This document shows positions 35,163 through 43,569 of a DNA stretch of 64,000 bases, one piece after another; the stretch's first letter is position 1, and each line of letters starts with the position of its first letter. Under the pieces are notes generated by a model. It saw only the letters and a list, made by a program, of their open reading frames with translations. It made no database searches and was not told the DNA's origin. A program made the translations under genes and the position numbers. The stretch lies in the NCBI GenBank assembly GCA_046316615.1, contig JBKDAN010000069.1, positions 18,687 through 82,686 on the forward strand, written 5' to 3'. Origin of the DNA: BJHL01 sp040378885. GTDB taxonomy: Bacteria; Planctomycetota; Phycisphaerae; Phycisphaerales; UBA1924.

Positions 35163-36701
35163 ATGAACGCTACCTCCATTCGTTTCATTCGCGTTGGCCT
35201 TGCCGTCGCGCTCGCCGCCGGCACGCTCACGCTGGTGGGCTGCGGCAACACCAAGAGCTTCATGGACCCCACCATCGTCGGGTCGTGGGCCCCCACTCCC
35301 ACGGTCATGCCCATCCTCGATCGCCTTGCCGCGATCGAAGACACCACGGGCGACATGGTTGAAGTGACCGACCCTGTCGCGGAAGACCTGATTCCGCGTC
35401 CCACCAGCTACCGCATCGGGCCGGGCGACGTGCTCCGCGTCACGGTCTTTGATCTCATCGCGCCCAGCGAGCGTGAAGAGTACGAAGTCAGCGTCGACGC
35501 TCGTGGCATGATCGAAATTCCGCAGTTGGGCCGCATCGAAGTCGTCGATCGCACCACTGAAGAAGCGATGGAAGCGGTCGTTCGCACCATTCGCGATCGC
35601 AACCTGATTCAAGATCCGCTCGTGCAGGTGCTCGCCGTCAGCCAGCGTCGTCAGACGTTCACCGTCGTCGGTGCCGTGCAGAGCCCGGGCCTCTACCCGA
35701 TTCCCCGTGCTGACTACCGCGCGCTCGAAGCTCTCGCGGCCGCTGGTGCATTCAACGAAGCCATCGGCGAGATCTACGTCATTCGCCAGGTGCCCCTGAG
35801 CGAAGATGTCATCACCGGCATCTCGAGCGGCCCCACCTCCCGCGCCCCGCGTGAAGAAAAGCCCGCCCCCGCAAACCAGCCCAGCGGCGAAGACCTGCTG
35901 AACGTCATCGACGAAATCGCCCCCGGCGCCGAGCCCAAGCCCGCGGCTGATCCGGCAGCGGCCCCCGCTCCGGCCCCGGAAACCGCGCCTGCGGCGAACC
36001 CCGGCATGCTTCGCGCCAAGCAACAAGGTGGCGGCGGTTTCGTCGCCAGCACGCGTGAACCTGAGATCGATCTGATCAACTCCGAACCCGTCCGTCCTCA
36101 GACGGAAGACGGCTCGACCTGGATCTACGTCAACGACAAGTGGATGAAGGTCAAGTCCGCCGACGGTTCGGGCGCCATCGACCAGGCAGGCATGGATGGC
36201 GACGCGCTCATCACCCAGCGCGTCATCCGCATCCCGCTGCGTGAACTGCTCGCGGGCCGCCAATCCATCAACGTCGTTATCCGTCCGGGCGATGTCATTC
36301 GCTTCCCGGCCTCCGACAGCGGCTTTGTCTACATGGGCGGCCAGCTCGCCCGTCCGGGTCCGTACAACATGACCCCGGGCTTCACGCTCTCCCGCGCCAT
36401 CATCGCGGCGGGCGGTTTCAGCGAAGTCGCCATCCCCTCGCGCGTAAACCTCACCCGTATGGTCGGCGAAGATCGCCAGGCCACCATCCTGCTGGACTAC
36501 AAGGCCATCGCCGAAAATACCCAGCCAGACGTCTTCCTGAAGCCGGGCGACATGATCAATGTGGGTAGCTCGGGCTGGGCCTTGCCCTTGGCCGTCGTCC
36601 GCAACGGCTTCCGTGCCAGCTACGGGTTCGGGTTTATTCTGGATCGCAACCTCGGCAACGACATCTTTGGCCCACCGCCGGTCAACTCGATCGGTCAGTA
36701 A
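35163..36701 (+). CDS. Polysaccharide export lipoprotein (Wza/KpsD-like, with SLBB domains)
   Basis: A 512-residue outer-membrane export protein. Its signal sequence runs into a lipobox (TLTLVGCGN), so it is a lipoprotein. The polysaccharide-export domain follows (SYRIGPGDVLRVTVFD, about residues 80-180), then SLBB-like modules (FTVVGAVQSPGLYPIPRADY and VYMGGQLARPGPYNMTPGF). Between the two SLBB modules lies a ~100-residue Ala/Pro-rich linker (around AAPAPAPETAPAANPG). It begins the exosortase/EPS locus. Known relatives form the channel through which capsule or EPS leaves. The ATG opening MNATSIRFIRVGL is chosen for the signal peptide; the frame is open upstream. Confidence 0.9.
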   Translation: MNATSIRFIRVGLAVALAAGTLTLVGCGNTKSFMDPTIVGSWAPTPTVMPILDRLAAIEDTTGDMVEVTDPVAEDLIPRPTSYRIGPGDVLRVTVFDLIAPSEREEYEVSVDARGMIEIPQLGRIEVVDRTTEEAMEAVVRTIRDRNLIQDPLVQVLAVSQRRQTFTVVGAVQSPGLYPIPRADYRALEALAAAGAFNEAIGEIYVIRQVPLSEDVITGISSGPTSRAPREEKPAPANQPSGEDLLNVIDEIAPGAEPKPAADPAAAPAPAPETAPAANPGMLRAKQQGGGGFVASTREPEIDLINSEPVRPQTEDGSTWIYVNDKWMKVKSADGSGAIDQAGMDGDALITQRVIRIPLRELLAGRQSINVVIRPGDVIRFPASDSGFVYMGGQLARPGPYNMTPGFTLSRAIIAAGGFSEVAIPSRVNLTRMVGEDRQATILLDYKAIAENTQPDVFLKPGDMINVGSSGWALPLAVVRNGFRASYGFGFILDRNLGNDIFGPPPVNSIGQ

Positions 36702-36727
36702 TCCGATCAATACCAAGACGAGCTTTT

Positions 36728-36760
36728 CGGGCGGGGCCACAAACCCCGCCCGTTTGCTTT
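36728..36760 (+). terminator. Terminator between the export-protein gene and the exosortase gene
   Basis: CGGGCGGGG (36728-36736) pairs with CCCCGCCCG (36744-36752) around a CCACAAA-type loop and is followed by TTTGCTTT. It may split the locus into two transcripts or serve as attenuator. Confidence 0.7.
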
Positions 36761-36844
36761 GTGTACCCTATTCGTGAACCGACCCGGTCACGAGCCTCGT
36801 ATTGCTTGGACCCGGTCTATGACCCGCCGGGAAGAGGGCCCTGC

Positions 36845-37837
36845 GTGAGCACAGTCAGTACCAATCCCGGTGTCGGCACATCCCCCGTCGCCGCGGCGCG
36901 CCCACAGAGCATCAACACCCAACTGTGGGTCACGATGGGCGTCCTGCTCACTGCGTTTGTCGCCCTGTACTTCCGCTGGTTCAGCAAACAAGCCGAGTTC
37001 AGCTGGGACCGCCTCGACGACTGGGGCCACGCTTTCGTCGTCCCCATCATCGCTGGCGCCATGATCTGGACCCAGCGCGAACGCCTGCGCGACGTGAAAA
37101 CCCAAGCCTTTTGGCCAGGCCTGCTGCCGCTTGCCTTGGGTGTCATGTGTTACTTCTACTTCATCGTGGGTGTAGCCAACCACATGCTGCAGGGTCTGGC
37201 GATGATCCTGTGCCTTTCAGGCGTTGTCCTGCTGGTCATGGGGCGTGATGTCTTCCGTGTCGCGTTCCTTCCATTGCTGTACCTGAGCTTTGGTATCACT
37301 GTTTCTGAACAGGTGATGATCAAGATCACGTTCCAATTGCAGTTGCTCGCCACGCAAGGCGCGTGGCTCTTGCTCAAGGTGATCAGCCTGCCCGGCAACT
37401 GGTTCATGGTCGATGCCAACGGCAACCTCCTCGAAATCTTCTACAAGGGCCGCACCATTCCGCTGAACGTTGCTGAAGCCTGCAGCGGCATGCGCATGGT
37501 CATCGCATTCATCGCCTTGGCTGGCGCCATTGCCGTGTTCGGTGTTCGTCACTGGTGGCAACGCATCGCCGTGCTGCTGCTGGCCGTGCCCGTCGCCCTC
37601 TTCATGAACATCATCCGCGTCGCTGTGTTGGGCCTGCTCAGCATCGGCGACGTCAACCTCGCCGCCGGCAACATCCACATGCTTATCGGGACGCTCCTGC
37701 TCATCCCGGGCATGTTCCTGTTCCTCGCCGCCGTCTGGGCGCTCAAGCGAATTGTCGTCGATCCGGCTGAACAGGCCGAACTCGCCAAGAAGAATCCCGT
37801 AGGCGTCAAAGTGAAGCGCCCCGTCATCAAGTCCTGA
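36845..37837 (+). CDS. Exosortase
   Basis: A polytopic membrane cysteine transpeptidase that processes PEP-CTERM-type sorting signals. About eight hydrophobic segments. The catalytic residues stand in the family's order: Cys213 in VAEACSGMRM, Arg258 in MNIIRVAVL, His278 in NIHMLIGTLLL. A GTG start is chosen because AGAGG lies seven bases upstream; an open frame continues 28 codons further. The next gene is EpsI-like, the typical exosortase partner. Three substrates with matching tails are found at 56.4-60.2 kb. Subtype (XrtA, B, D, U...) is not assigned. Confidence 0.92.
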   Translation: MSTVSTNPGVGTSPVAAARPQSINTQLWVTMGVLLTAFVALYFRWFSKQAEFSWDRLDDWGHAFVVPIIAGAMIWTQRERLRDVKTQAFWPGLLPLALGVMCYFYFIVGVANHMLQGLAMILCLSGVVLLVMGRDVFRVAFLPLLYLSFGITVSEQVMIKITFQLQLLATQGAWLLLKVISLPGNWFMVDANGNLLEIFYKGRTIPLNVAEACSGMRMVIAFIALAGAIAVFGVRHWWQRIAVLLLAVPVALFMNIIRVAVLGLLSIGDVNLAAGNIHMLIGTLLLIPGMFLFLAAVWALKRIVVDPAEQAELAKKNPVGVKVKRPVIKS

Positions 37838-37854
37838 GCCCCCGCCCCACTGCC

Positions 37855-38697
37855 ATGCAAGGCTTCTCCTGGAAATCCCCCGCCGTCCTCACCGCCCTGC
37901 TGGTGCTGCTCGCATCCGCCGGCGGGCTGGCGTTCGCGATTGACCACTACAAGCTGATGCTCCGCAAGGAAGCAATCTACCCGCGCGGTGGCGCGCTGCT
38001 CAACAGCATTCCCGACGAAACCGACAACTGGGTGCGCCAGGGCCCCGACCGGCGCGAAAATGCCGAGACGGAAGCGGTGCTGGGCACCGTCAACTACGTC
38101 TCGCGCATGTATGCCCAAAAGAACAGCGAAACGCCCGTGATGATCGACTTTCACGCAGCGTACTACACAGGCATGATCGACACGGTGCCTCACGTGCCTG
38201 ACCGCTGCCTGGTGGGTGGTGGCCTCGCTTTGGGCGGCTTTGTCGGTGATGTGCCGATCCCCATGGATCAATCGCGATGGACCGCCATTGAAACCGCCGA
38301 TGGCGCAGGCAAGCTCTTCTCGGTGCGCACGCCCAACTTCTCCACGCGGGCGGGCACGCGTGTGGTCCTGCCTCGCAATCCGCAAGACCTCAAGCTCCGC
38401 ATCTTTGAGTTCAAGACTCCTCGCGGCAAGCCGTTCTACTCCGGCTACTTCTTCATCGCCAACGGCGGCTGGGTCAGCAACGCCGAGGAAGTCCGCCTGC
38501 TCGCTTTCGACCTGCGTACCAAGTACGCGTACTACACCAAGGTGCAGTTCACCGGTTTCGGCCTCGAGTCCGGCGAAGAACTCGCCAAGCACGCCGCGTC
38601 GATGCTGGATGAACTGCTCCCCGACATCATGCACTGCCTGCCCGACTGGCAAGCGGTGGAACGTGGCGACGTCGAAGGCATGATCCGTGCCGAATGA
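37855..38697 (+). CDS. epsI: Exosortase-associated EpsI-like protein
   Basis: 280 residues: one N-terminal membrane anchor (about 10-30), then a periplasmic domain of the EpsI/DUF3485 type with DETDNWVRQG, YYTGMIDTVPHVPDRCLVGGG (the Cys-containing hallmark) and GYFFIANGGWVS. In many genomes this domain is fused to the exosortase; here it is separate and starts 17 bases after it, so the two are translationally coupled or at least co-transcribed. Its biochemical role is unknown but it accompanies EPS and exosortase systems. Confidence 0.85.
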   Translation: MQGFSWKSPAVLTALLVLLASAGGLAFAIDHYKLMLRKEAIYPRGGALLNSIPDETDNWVRQGPDRRENAETEAVLGTVNYVSRMYAQKNSETPVMIDFHAAYYTGMIDTVPHVPDRCLVGGGLALGGFVGDVPIPMDQSRWTAIETADGAGKLFSVRTPNFSTRAGTRVVLPRNPQDLKLRIFEFKTPRGKPFYSGYFFIANGGWVSNAEEVRLLAFDLRTKYAYYTKVQFTGFGLESGEELAKHAASMLDELLPDIMHCLPDWQAVERGDVEGMIRAE

Positions 38698-38878
38698 CGG
38701 CAAACAGGCCATTTCTGCGCCTGTTCCGCTTGCGTTGACGTCGGCGTTTCACTGACTAACGTCCCCAGCCGATAAGTTCGTACTTCATCGGGGTTTTCGT
38801 TCGTTCACAGACCCTTTCCGCGTCCGTTCGTGTCTTTCACAAGCCGGACAGGCGCCTGCACCAGGTTCGGAGATTCGT

Positions 38879-41800
38879 ATGGCATCGCGCGTCAACACCA
38901 AGTTCGTCGTCGGTCTGTCTGTGGGCCTCATTCTCATCTTCGCGGCTGTGGCAGGCACCGCCTACACGCTGGTGGTCAAGAGCGCCGACGACCTGGTGAA
39001 GGCCGGCGACAAAGCCCTGGCCGAAGGCCGCGTGGGCGAAGCCGTGACGCAGTACTCCAAGGCGGTCAACAAGGAGCAGAACAACCCCGAGTACCTGCGC
39101 AAATGGATCGAAGCCATGGGCAAGGACACGCCCGACTCGGAAGTGAAGTACGTCGACCGCTATCGCTTCTGGCAGCAGGCACGCCGCCAGCTTGCCGTCG
39201 TGCAGCGCGACAACGTCTCCGCCCAGCGCGATCACCTCGATCTCGCCTACCGCACGCTGCTGCTCTCACCCGTCTACCGCCAGGACAACTGGTCGCAAGT
39301 GCTCGACGATGCCAACCTGCTGCTGGGCTATCACGAAATCGCACCCGCGCAAGGCTGGGAACAGTTGCGTCGCTACCGCGGCTTCATCACCACGCGCATG
39401 TACCTCGAGAGCACGCGTCCCGAGGACAAGCAGCTTGAGTCCGCCGTCGCTGACTTGGAAGCCGCGCTGAAGTTTGACCCCAAGGACGAGGAAGTCGCCG
39501 CAACGCTGATCGACCTCTTCATCCGTCAGGCCCAGCGTGCCCGTGAGCGCGATCGCCTCGAAGAAGCCTCGCAGCACGAAGCCAAGGCGGATGCCATCCA
39601 GAACGCCTTCCTCGCCAGTTCGCCCGATGCCCCGCGCATGCTGCTCATTCAGATTCAGCGCGATCTCATCAGCGTCCGCGCACGCATCCAGGCCAAGGGC
39701 GCCGCGGCTGACGTCCAGAAGGAAACCCAGGATTACATCAATCGCAGCGCACCGATCTTCGCCCGCGCCTTCGACAAGGCCAAGCAGGGAACGCACCCGC
39801 TCAGCGACGGTCTGCTGGGCCAGTTCCGCGTGGTGGAGAACCTCATCCAGCCGCAGAATCGCAGCCGCCAGACCGAAGAGCTCATCCGCATGGGTCTGCG
39901 TGCCGAGCCCGACAATGCCCAGTTGCTCTTTGCGCTGGCAAACATGCTGAGCGATCGCGGTGACTACGCCAATGCGATGGAACAGCTCGAAGCGGTCGAC
40001 AAGCTGCCCGTGAAGCCGGTGAGCATGGAAGGCGTGCAGCAACTTGAACTCAAGAAGGTTGCACTTGGCCTGCAGGCCCTCTGGCAGGTTCGCGTGTGGC
40101 AGCCGATGGCGGATGGCCCCGAGCGCGTCGCCGCGCTCGATAAGGCTCAGGCCCTGCGCAAGCGCCTGACTGACAGCGTCGCCGCTGATGATCTGACGCT
40201 GACGCTCGTCGATGCCCAGCTCGCGTTCATCTCCAACACGCCGGACGGCAACCGCAACGCCTCGCGTCTGCTCGCCACGTACAACAAAGCCACGGAAACG
40301 CGTCCCAACGCCGACGCGCTCTTCATGACAGCCCAGATCGCCGTTCGCAACAACGAGCCGGGCAACGCTCGCGAAAACCTCGAGCGCGTCATTCAGCTCC
40401 AGCCCAACAACCTCACCGCCATACTCTTCCTCGCGGAAGTCGAAGCCCGCCTGCAGAACATGGATCGGTCCACCGCTCTGTACCGCCAGGTGCTGGAACT
40501 TGATCCCAGCAACGAGGTCGCGAAGCGCGCCGTCGAAGTGACGTCGAACCTCGCCAACCCCGCCGCTTCCAATGACCCGGTCCTCCGCCTGCTCTCGCGC
40601 GTGGACGAAATGGGCAAGCTCCCGCCCTCGCCTGAGAACCAGGCTGCGATGGTCAAGATCATCAAGGACGCTCTCGCGAAGGATCCTGCGGATGCCCGTC
40701 TGCACCGCGCCCTGGTCGCTGTGCACGTCCGCGGCAACGAACGCGAAGCCGCCAAGACCGCTCTCACCGCGGCGCTCGAGCGCTTCCCGGAGAATCGCGA
40801 CTTCCAACTGCTCAAGTCCCAGCTCGACGCCCCCGACGACATCGCTTTCCGTCTGCAGACCATTGATGCCGCGGAGAACATGGATGCGATCGAGAAGGAA
40901 CTGAACAAGTTCAACGTGCTGCGCACTGCGGGCCGCGCCGATCAGGCCAAGGCCGCCCTCGACAAGGCTGCCGCCATCAACGCCGACGACCGCCGCGTGG
41001 TCGAAGTGCTCTTCATGAACGCGCTCGAAGCCAACGACCTCGCGACCGCTCGCACGTTGGTTGACAAAGCTGTTCGTGGCAACTTCGACAACGTGAACGG
41101 CGACACCTTCCGCGCACGCATGCTCGCGGGCGAAGGCAAGGCTCGCGAAGCCGCGGCGATCCTGCAGCCCATCATCTCTCGCGGCGGCGCACAGCCCGAG
41201 CTGTATCGTCTCCAGGGCCGCGTGCTGATGCTCGACAACCGCCCGGGCGACGCCGCCAATGCACTGCGTGAAGCGCTCCGTCTGCGTCCCAACGACGCCG
41301 CTGCTGCGACCGACCTGCTGCGCGCTCTCATCGCCGCGGGCCAGCAGCAGCAAGCCCTGCTCGCCGCTCGCGAGTTCGAGAAGTTCGCCAACAACGACAT
41401 CGACTTCTTCAACATCTGGATGAGCCTCGAAGCCCAGTTGGGCGACCGCGCCGATGCCAAGATGCGCCGCACTCGTGTCGCCGTCGCGCTGCCCGACGAG
41501 CGTGGCAACCGCATGGCGCTCGCCCAGTTGCACATCGACGACGGCGAGTTTGATCAGGCCCGCGCCATCATTGAATCGCTCCGCAAGACGGGCGACTCGC
41601 TCGACCTGGTGGTGATGGACGCACAGATGCGTTCCACCCGCGGCACCATGGCTGACGCTGTCAAGGTGTTTGACGAGTTCGCCGCCCTGCCCCAGAATCA
41701 GACTTCCACCGACGCCATGATCGCCAAGGCTCGCTTCCTCGCAGGCCGCAACGACGCCGCCGGCGCAGTCGCGGCGCTCGAGTCGGTCCGGGCCAAGCAG

Positions 41801-43459
41801 AACACGGACGTCATGGAGATCGATCGGGCTCTGAGCGATCTCTACATCGGCGCTGGCATGCAGAGCGAGGCCATCGCCCCCACCCGCGCCGTCGTCGACG
41901 CGGGCAAGGACAACGACACGCGCAGCATGCAGAAGCGGCTGGTCGAGCTGCTCACCCAGACCGGCAAGCACGCCGAAGCTGACGCGGAGTACACCAAGCT
42001 CACAAGCGGCCGCGAACCCGATGCGCTCTCGCTGCTGCTTCTCGCCCAGCTCCGTGGCGCGCAGGGCAACACGCAGGCGCAGGAAGAAGCCCTGAACCTC
42101 GCCGTGCAGCGCTTCCCCACGGTGCCCACCGTCTTCATGAGCCGCGCGTCCTTCATTCTGCAGAGCAAGCCCAAGGAGAGCGTGAACGACGCCATCGCGG
42201 ACCTCGATCGCGCCATCGCACTCGCGCCCGACAACACCACGTTCCTCCGCCGCCGCGCCGATGCGCACCGCACCGCCGGCAACGAAGACAAGGTCATCGC
42301 CGACCTGCGTGCCTGCCTGCGCATCAATCCGGGCGACTCGCAGCTCATGTTCGGCCTCATGGATTCGCTCTGGCGCGACGGCAAGGAACAGCTCGCGCAG
42401 GAAGTCGCCGCCGATGTCATCCAGCGTCGCGATCGCGACTGGCAGTTCCTCGTGCAAGTGGGCAACTTCTATCGCTCTCGCACCCCCGCACGTGAAGATC
42501 TGGCTCGCTCCATGCACGCACAGGCTTACGAACTCAACAAGACCGACTTCACCGTGCAGACCTACCTCGACAGCCTGCTCGCAGGCAGTATCCCCAACGT
42601 CGAAACGGCCAACCGCGTCCTGACCGAAATGGGCGACCGCGCTCGCACCAATCCCGGCTTCCAGATGGCTGCCGCGAAGGTGCGAATCCTGCAAGGCCGC
42701 ACTGCGGAAGGCCGCCGCGCCGCGCTCGATCTGCTCCGCACGCTCGATGTGAATCGCCCCGAGATCATGTCATCGTGGTATCGCGACATGAACTCCGTGG
42801 AGAAGAACAAGGCTGATCTGCAGAGCTTCCTGCAGGCGACCGCCCAGCAAGGCATCGCGCCCGACTGGATGATCTTCTTCCGCAGCATGTCGATGATTGA
42901 AGACGCAACCAAGCGCAGCGAAGGCACACGCGCGCTCGAAGCCGCTATTGGCAGCTTCCGCACGCCCGCCCTCCAACTGCTCGCGTACAAGACGCTGGGC
43001 AACACCTACTACCAGTTGCTGGACTACCCCGCCGCCGCTCGCGTCTGGACCGAAGGCGCCAACAAGTTCACGACCGACGCAGAACTGGCCAACAACGCCG
43101 CCTTCATTCTCACCAAGCACCTCAAGAAGCCGCAAGATGCCCTGCCCCTCGCGCAGCGGGCCGTGCAGATCAACCCCGACGTGCCCGACTTCCTCGACAC
43201 GCTGGGCGTCACGCTGCTCGAAACCGGTAACCCCACCGAAGGTGTCAAGCACCTGCAGAAGGCATACGACATCTCGCCCAACTCCGCCACCAAGTTCACT
43301 GCGGGTGTCCACCTCGTTCGTGGCCTCAAGGAGTCGGGCCAGCTTCCCGCCGCCAAGACTCTTGCGACGGATCTGCAGGCGACCGTCGACGCCAACCCCA
43401 ACTTCTTCAGCCCTGAGCTTGTCGGCGAGTTGCAAGAGTTGCGCGACGCCCTCAAGTGA
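38879..43459 (+). CDS. Giant TPR-repeat protein of the exosortase/EPS locus
   Basis: 1526 residues. An N-terminal signal-anchor (about residues 9-30, VVGLSVGLILIFAAVAGTAY) precedes a long solenoid of tetratricopeptide repeats, e.g. KAGDKALAEGRVGEAVTQYS, ALRLRPNDAAAATDLLRALI, AIALAPDNTTFLRRRADAH, AVQINPDVPDFLDTLGVTLL. The repeat pattern runs over essentially the whole protein. No lipobox, so it differs from the TPR lipoprotein PrsT of typical PEP-CTERM systems, though it occupies the same genomic position. Likely role: a periplasmic scaffold or a regulator of assembly of the export complex (inference). Confidence 0.8.
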   Translation: MASRVNTKFVVGLSVGLILIFAAVAGTAYTLVVKSADDLVKAGDKALAEGRVGEAVTQYSKAVNKEQNNPEYLRKWIEAMGKDTPDSEVKYVDRYRFWQQARRQLAVVQRDNVSAQRDHLDLAYRTLLLSPVYRQDNWSQVLDDANLLLGYHEIAPAQGWEQLRRYRGFITTRMYLESTRPEDKQLESAVADLEAALKFDPKDEEVAATLIDLFIRQAQRARERDRLEEASQHEAKADAIQNAFLASSPDAPRMLLIQIQRDLISVRARIQAKGAAADVQKETQDYINRSAPIFARAFDKAKQGTHPLSDGLLGQFRVVENLIQPQNRSRQTEELIRMGLRAEPDNAQLLFALANMLSDRGDYANAMEQLEAVDKLPVKPVSMEGVQQLELKKVALGLQALWQVRVWQPMADGPERVAALDKAQALRKRLTDSVAADDLTLTLVDAQLAFISNTPDGNRNASRLLATYNKATETRPNADALFMTAQIAVRNNEPGNARENLERVIQLQPNNLTAILFLAEVEARLQNMDRSTALYRQVLELDPSNEVAKRAVEVTSNLANPAASNDPVLRLLSRVDEMGKLPPSPENQAAMVKIIKDALAKDPADARLHRALVAVHVRGNEREAAKTALTAALERFPENRDFQLLKSQLDAPDDIAFRLQTIDAAENMDAIEKELNKFNVLRTAGRADQAKAALDKAAAINADDRRVVEVLFMNALEANDLATARTLVDKAVRGNFDNVNGDTFRARMLAGEGKAREAAAILQPIISRGGAQPELYRLQGRVLMLDNRPGDAANALREALRLRPNDAAAATDLLRALIAAGQQQQALLAAREFEKFANNDIDFFNIWMSLEAQLGDRADAKMRRTRVAVALPDERGNRMALAQLHIDDGEFDQARAIIESLRKTGDSLDLVVMDAQMRSTRGTMADAVKVFDEFAALPQNQTSTDAMIAKARFLAGRNDAAGAVAALESVRAKQNTDVMEIDRALSDLYIGAGMQSEAIAPTRAVVDAGKDNDTRSMQKRLVELLTQTGKHAEADAEYTKLTSGREPDALSLLLLAQLRGAQGNTQAQEEALNLAVQRFPTVPTVFMSRASFILQSKPKESVNDAIADLDRAIALAPDNTTFLRRRADAHRTAGNEDKVIADLRACLRINPGDSQLMFGLMDSLWRDGKEQLAQEVAADVIQRRDRDWQFLVQVGNFYRSRTPAREDLARSMHAQAYELNKTDFTVQTYLDSLLAGSIPNVETANRVLTEMGDRARTNPGFQMAAAKVRILQGRTAEGRRAALDLLRTLDVNRPEIMSSWYRDMNSVEKNKADLQSFLQATAQQGIAPDWMIFFRSMSMIEDATKRSEGTRALEAAIGSFRTPALQLLAYKTLGNTYYQLLDYPAAARVWTEGANKFTTDAELANNAAFILTKHLKKPQDALPLAQRAVQINPDVPDFLDTLGVTLLETGNPTEGVKHLQKAYDISPNSATKFTAGVHLVRGLKESGQLPAAKTLATDLQATVDANPNFFSPELVGELQELRDALK

Positions 43460-43569
43460 CATTCACACCGAACCGCACCACCTGCGCACACGAACAGTGT
43501 CGTTCTCCCGCCGCTGGTATCGCATGCCAGTCGGCGGGGCGATTCTAAAGAGTTAGCGAAGGTTCAGTC

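Noticed and set aside
34983..36740. 585-codon minus-strand ORF
   Set aside because: Antisense of the polysaccharide export gene, which has a signal peptide and SLBB motifs.
39266..42694. 1142-codon minus-strand ORF
   Set aside because: Mirror of the TPR gene's codon periodicity, without any recognisable domain.
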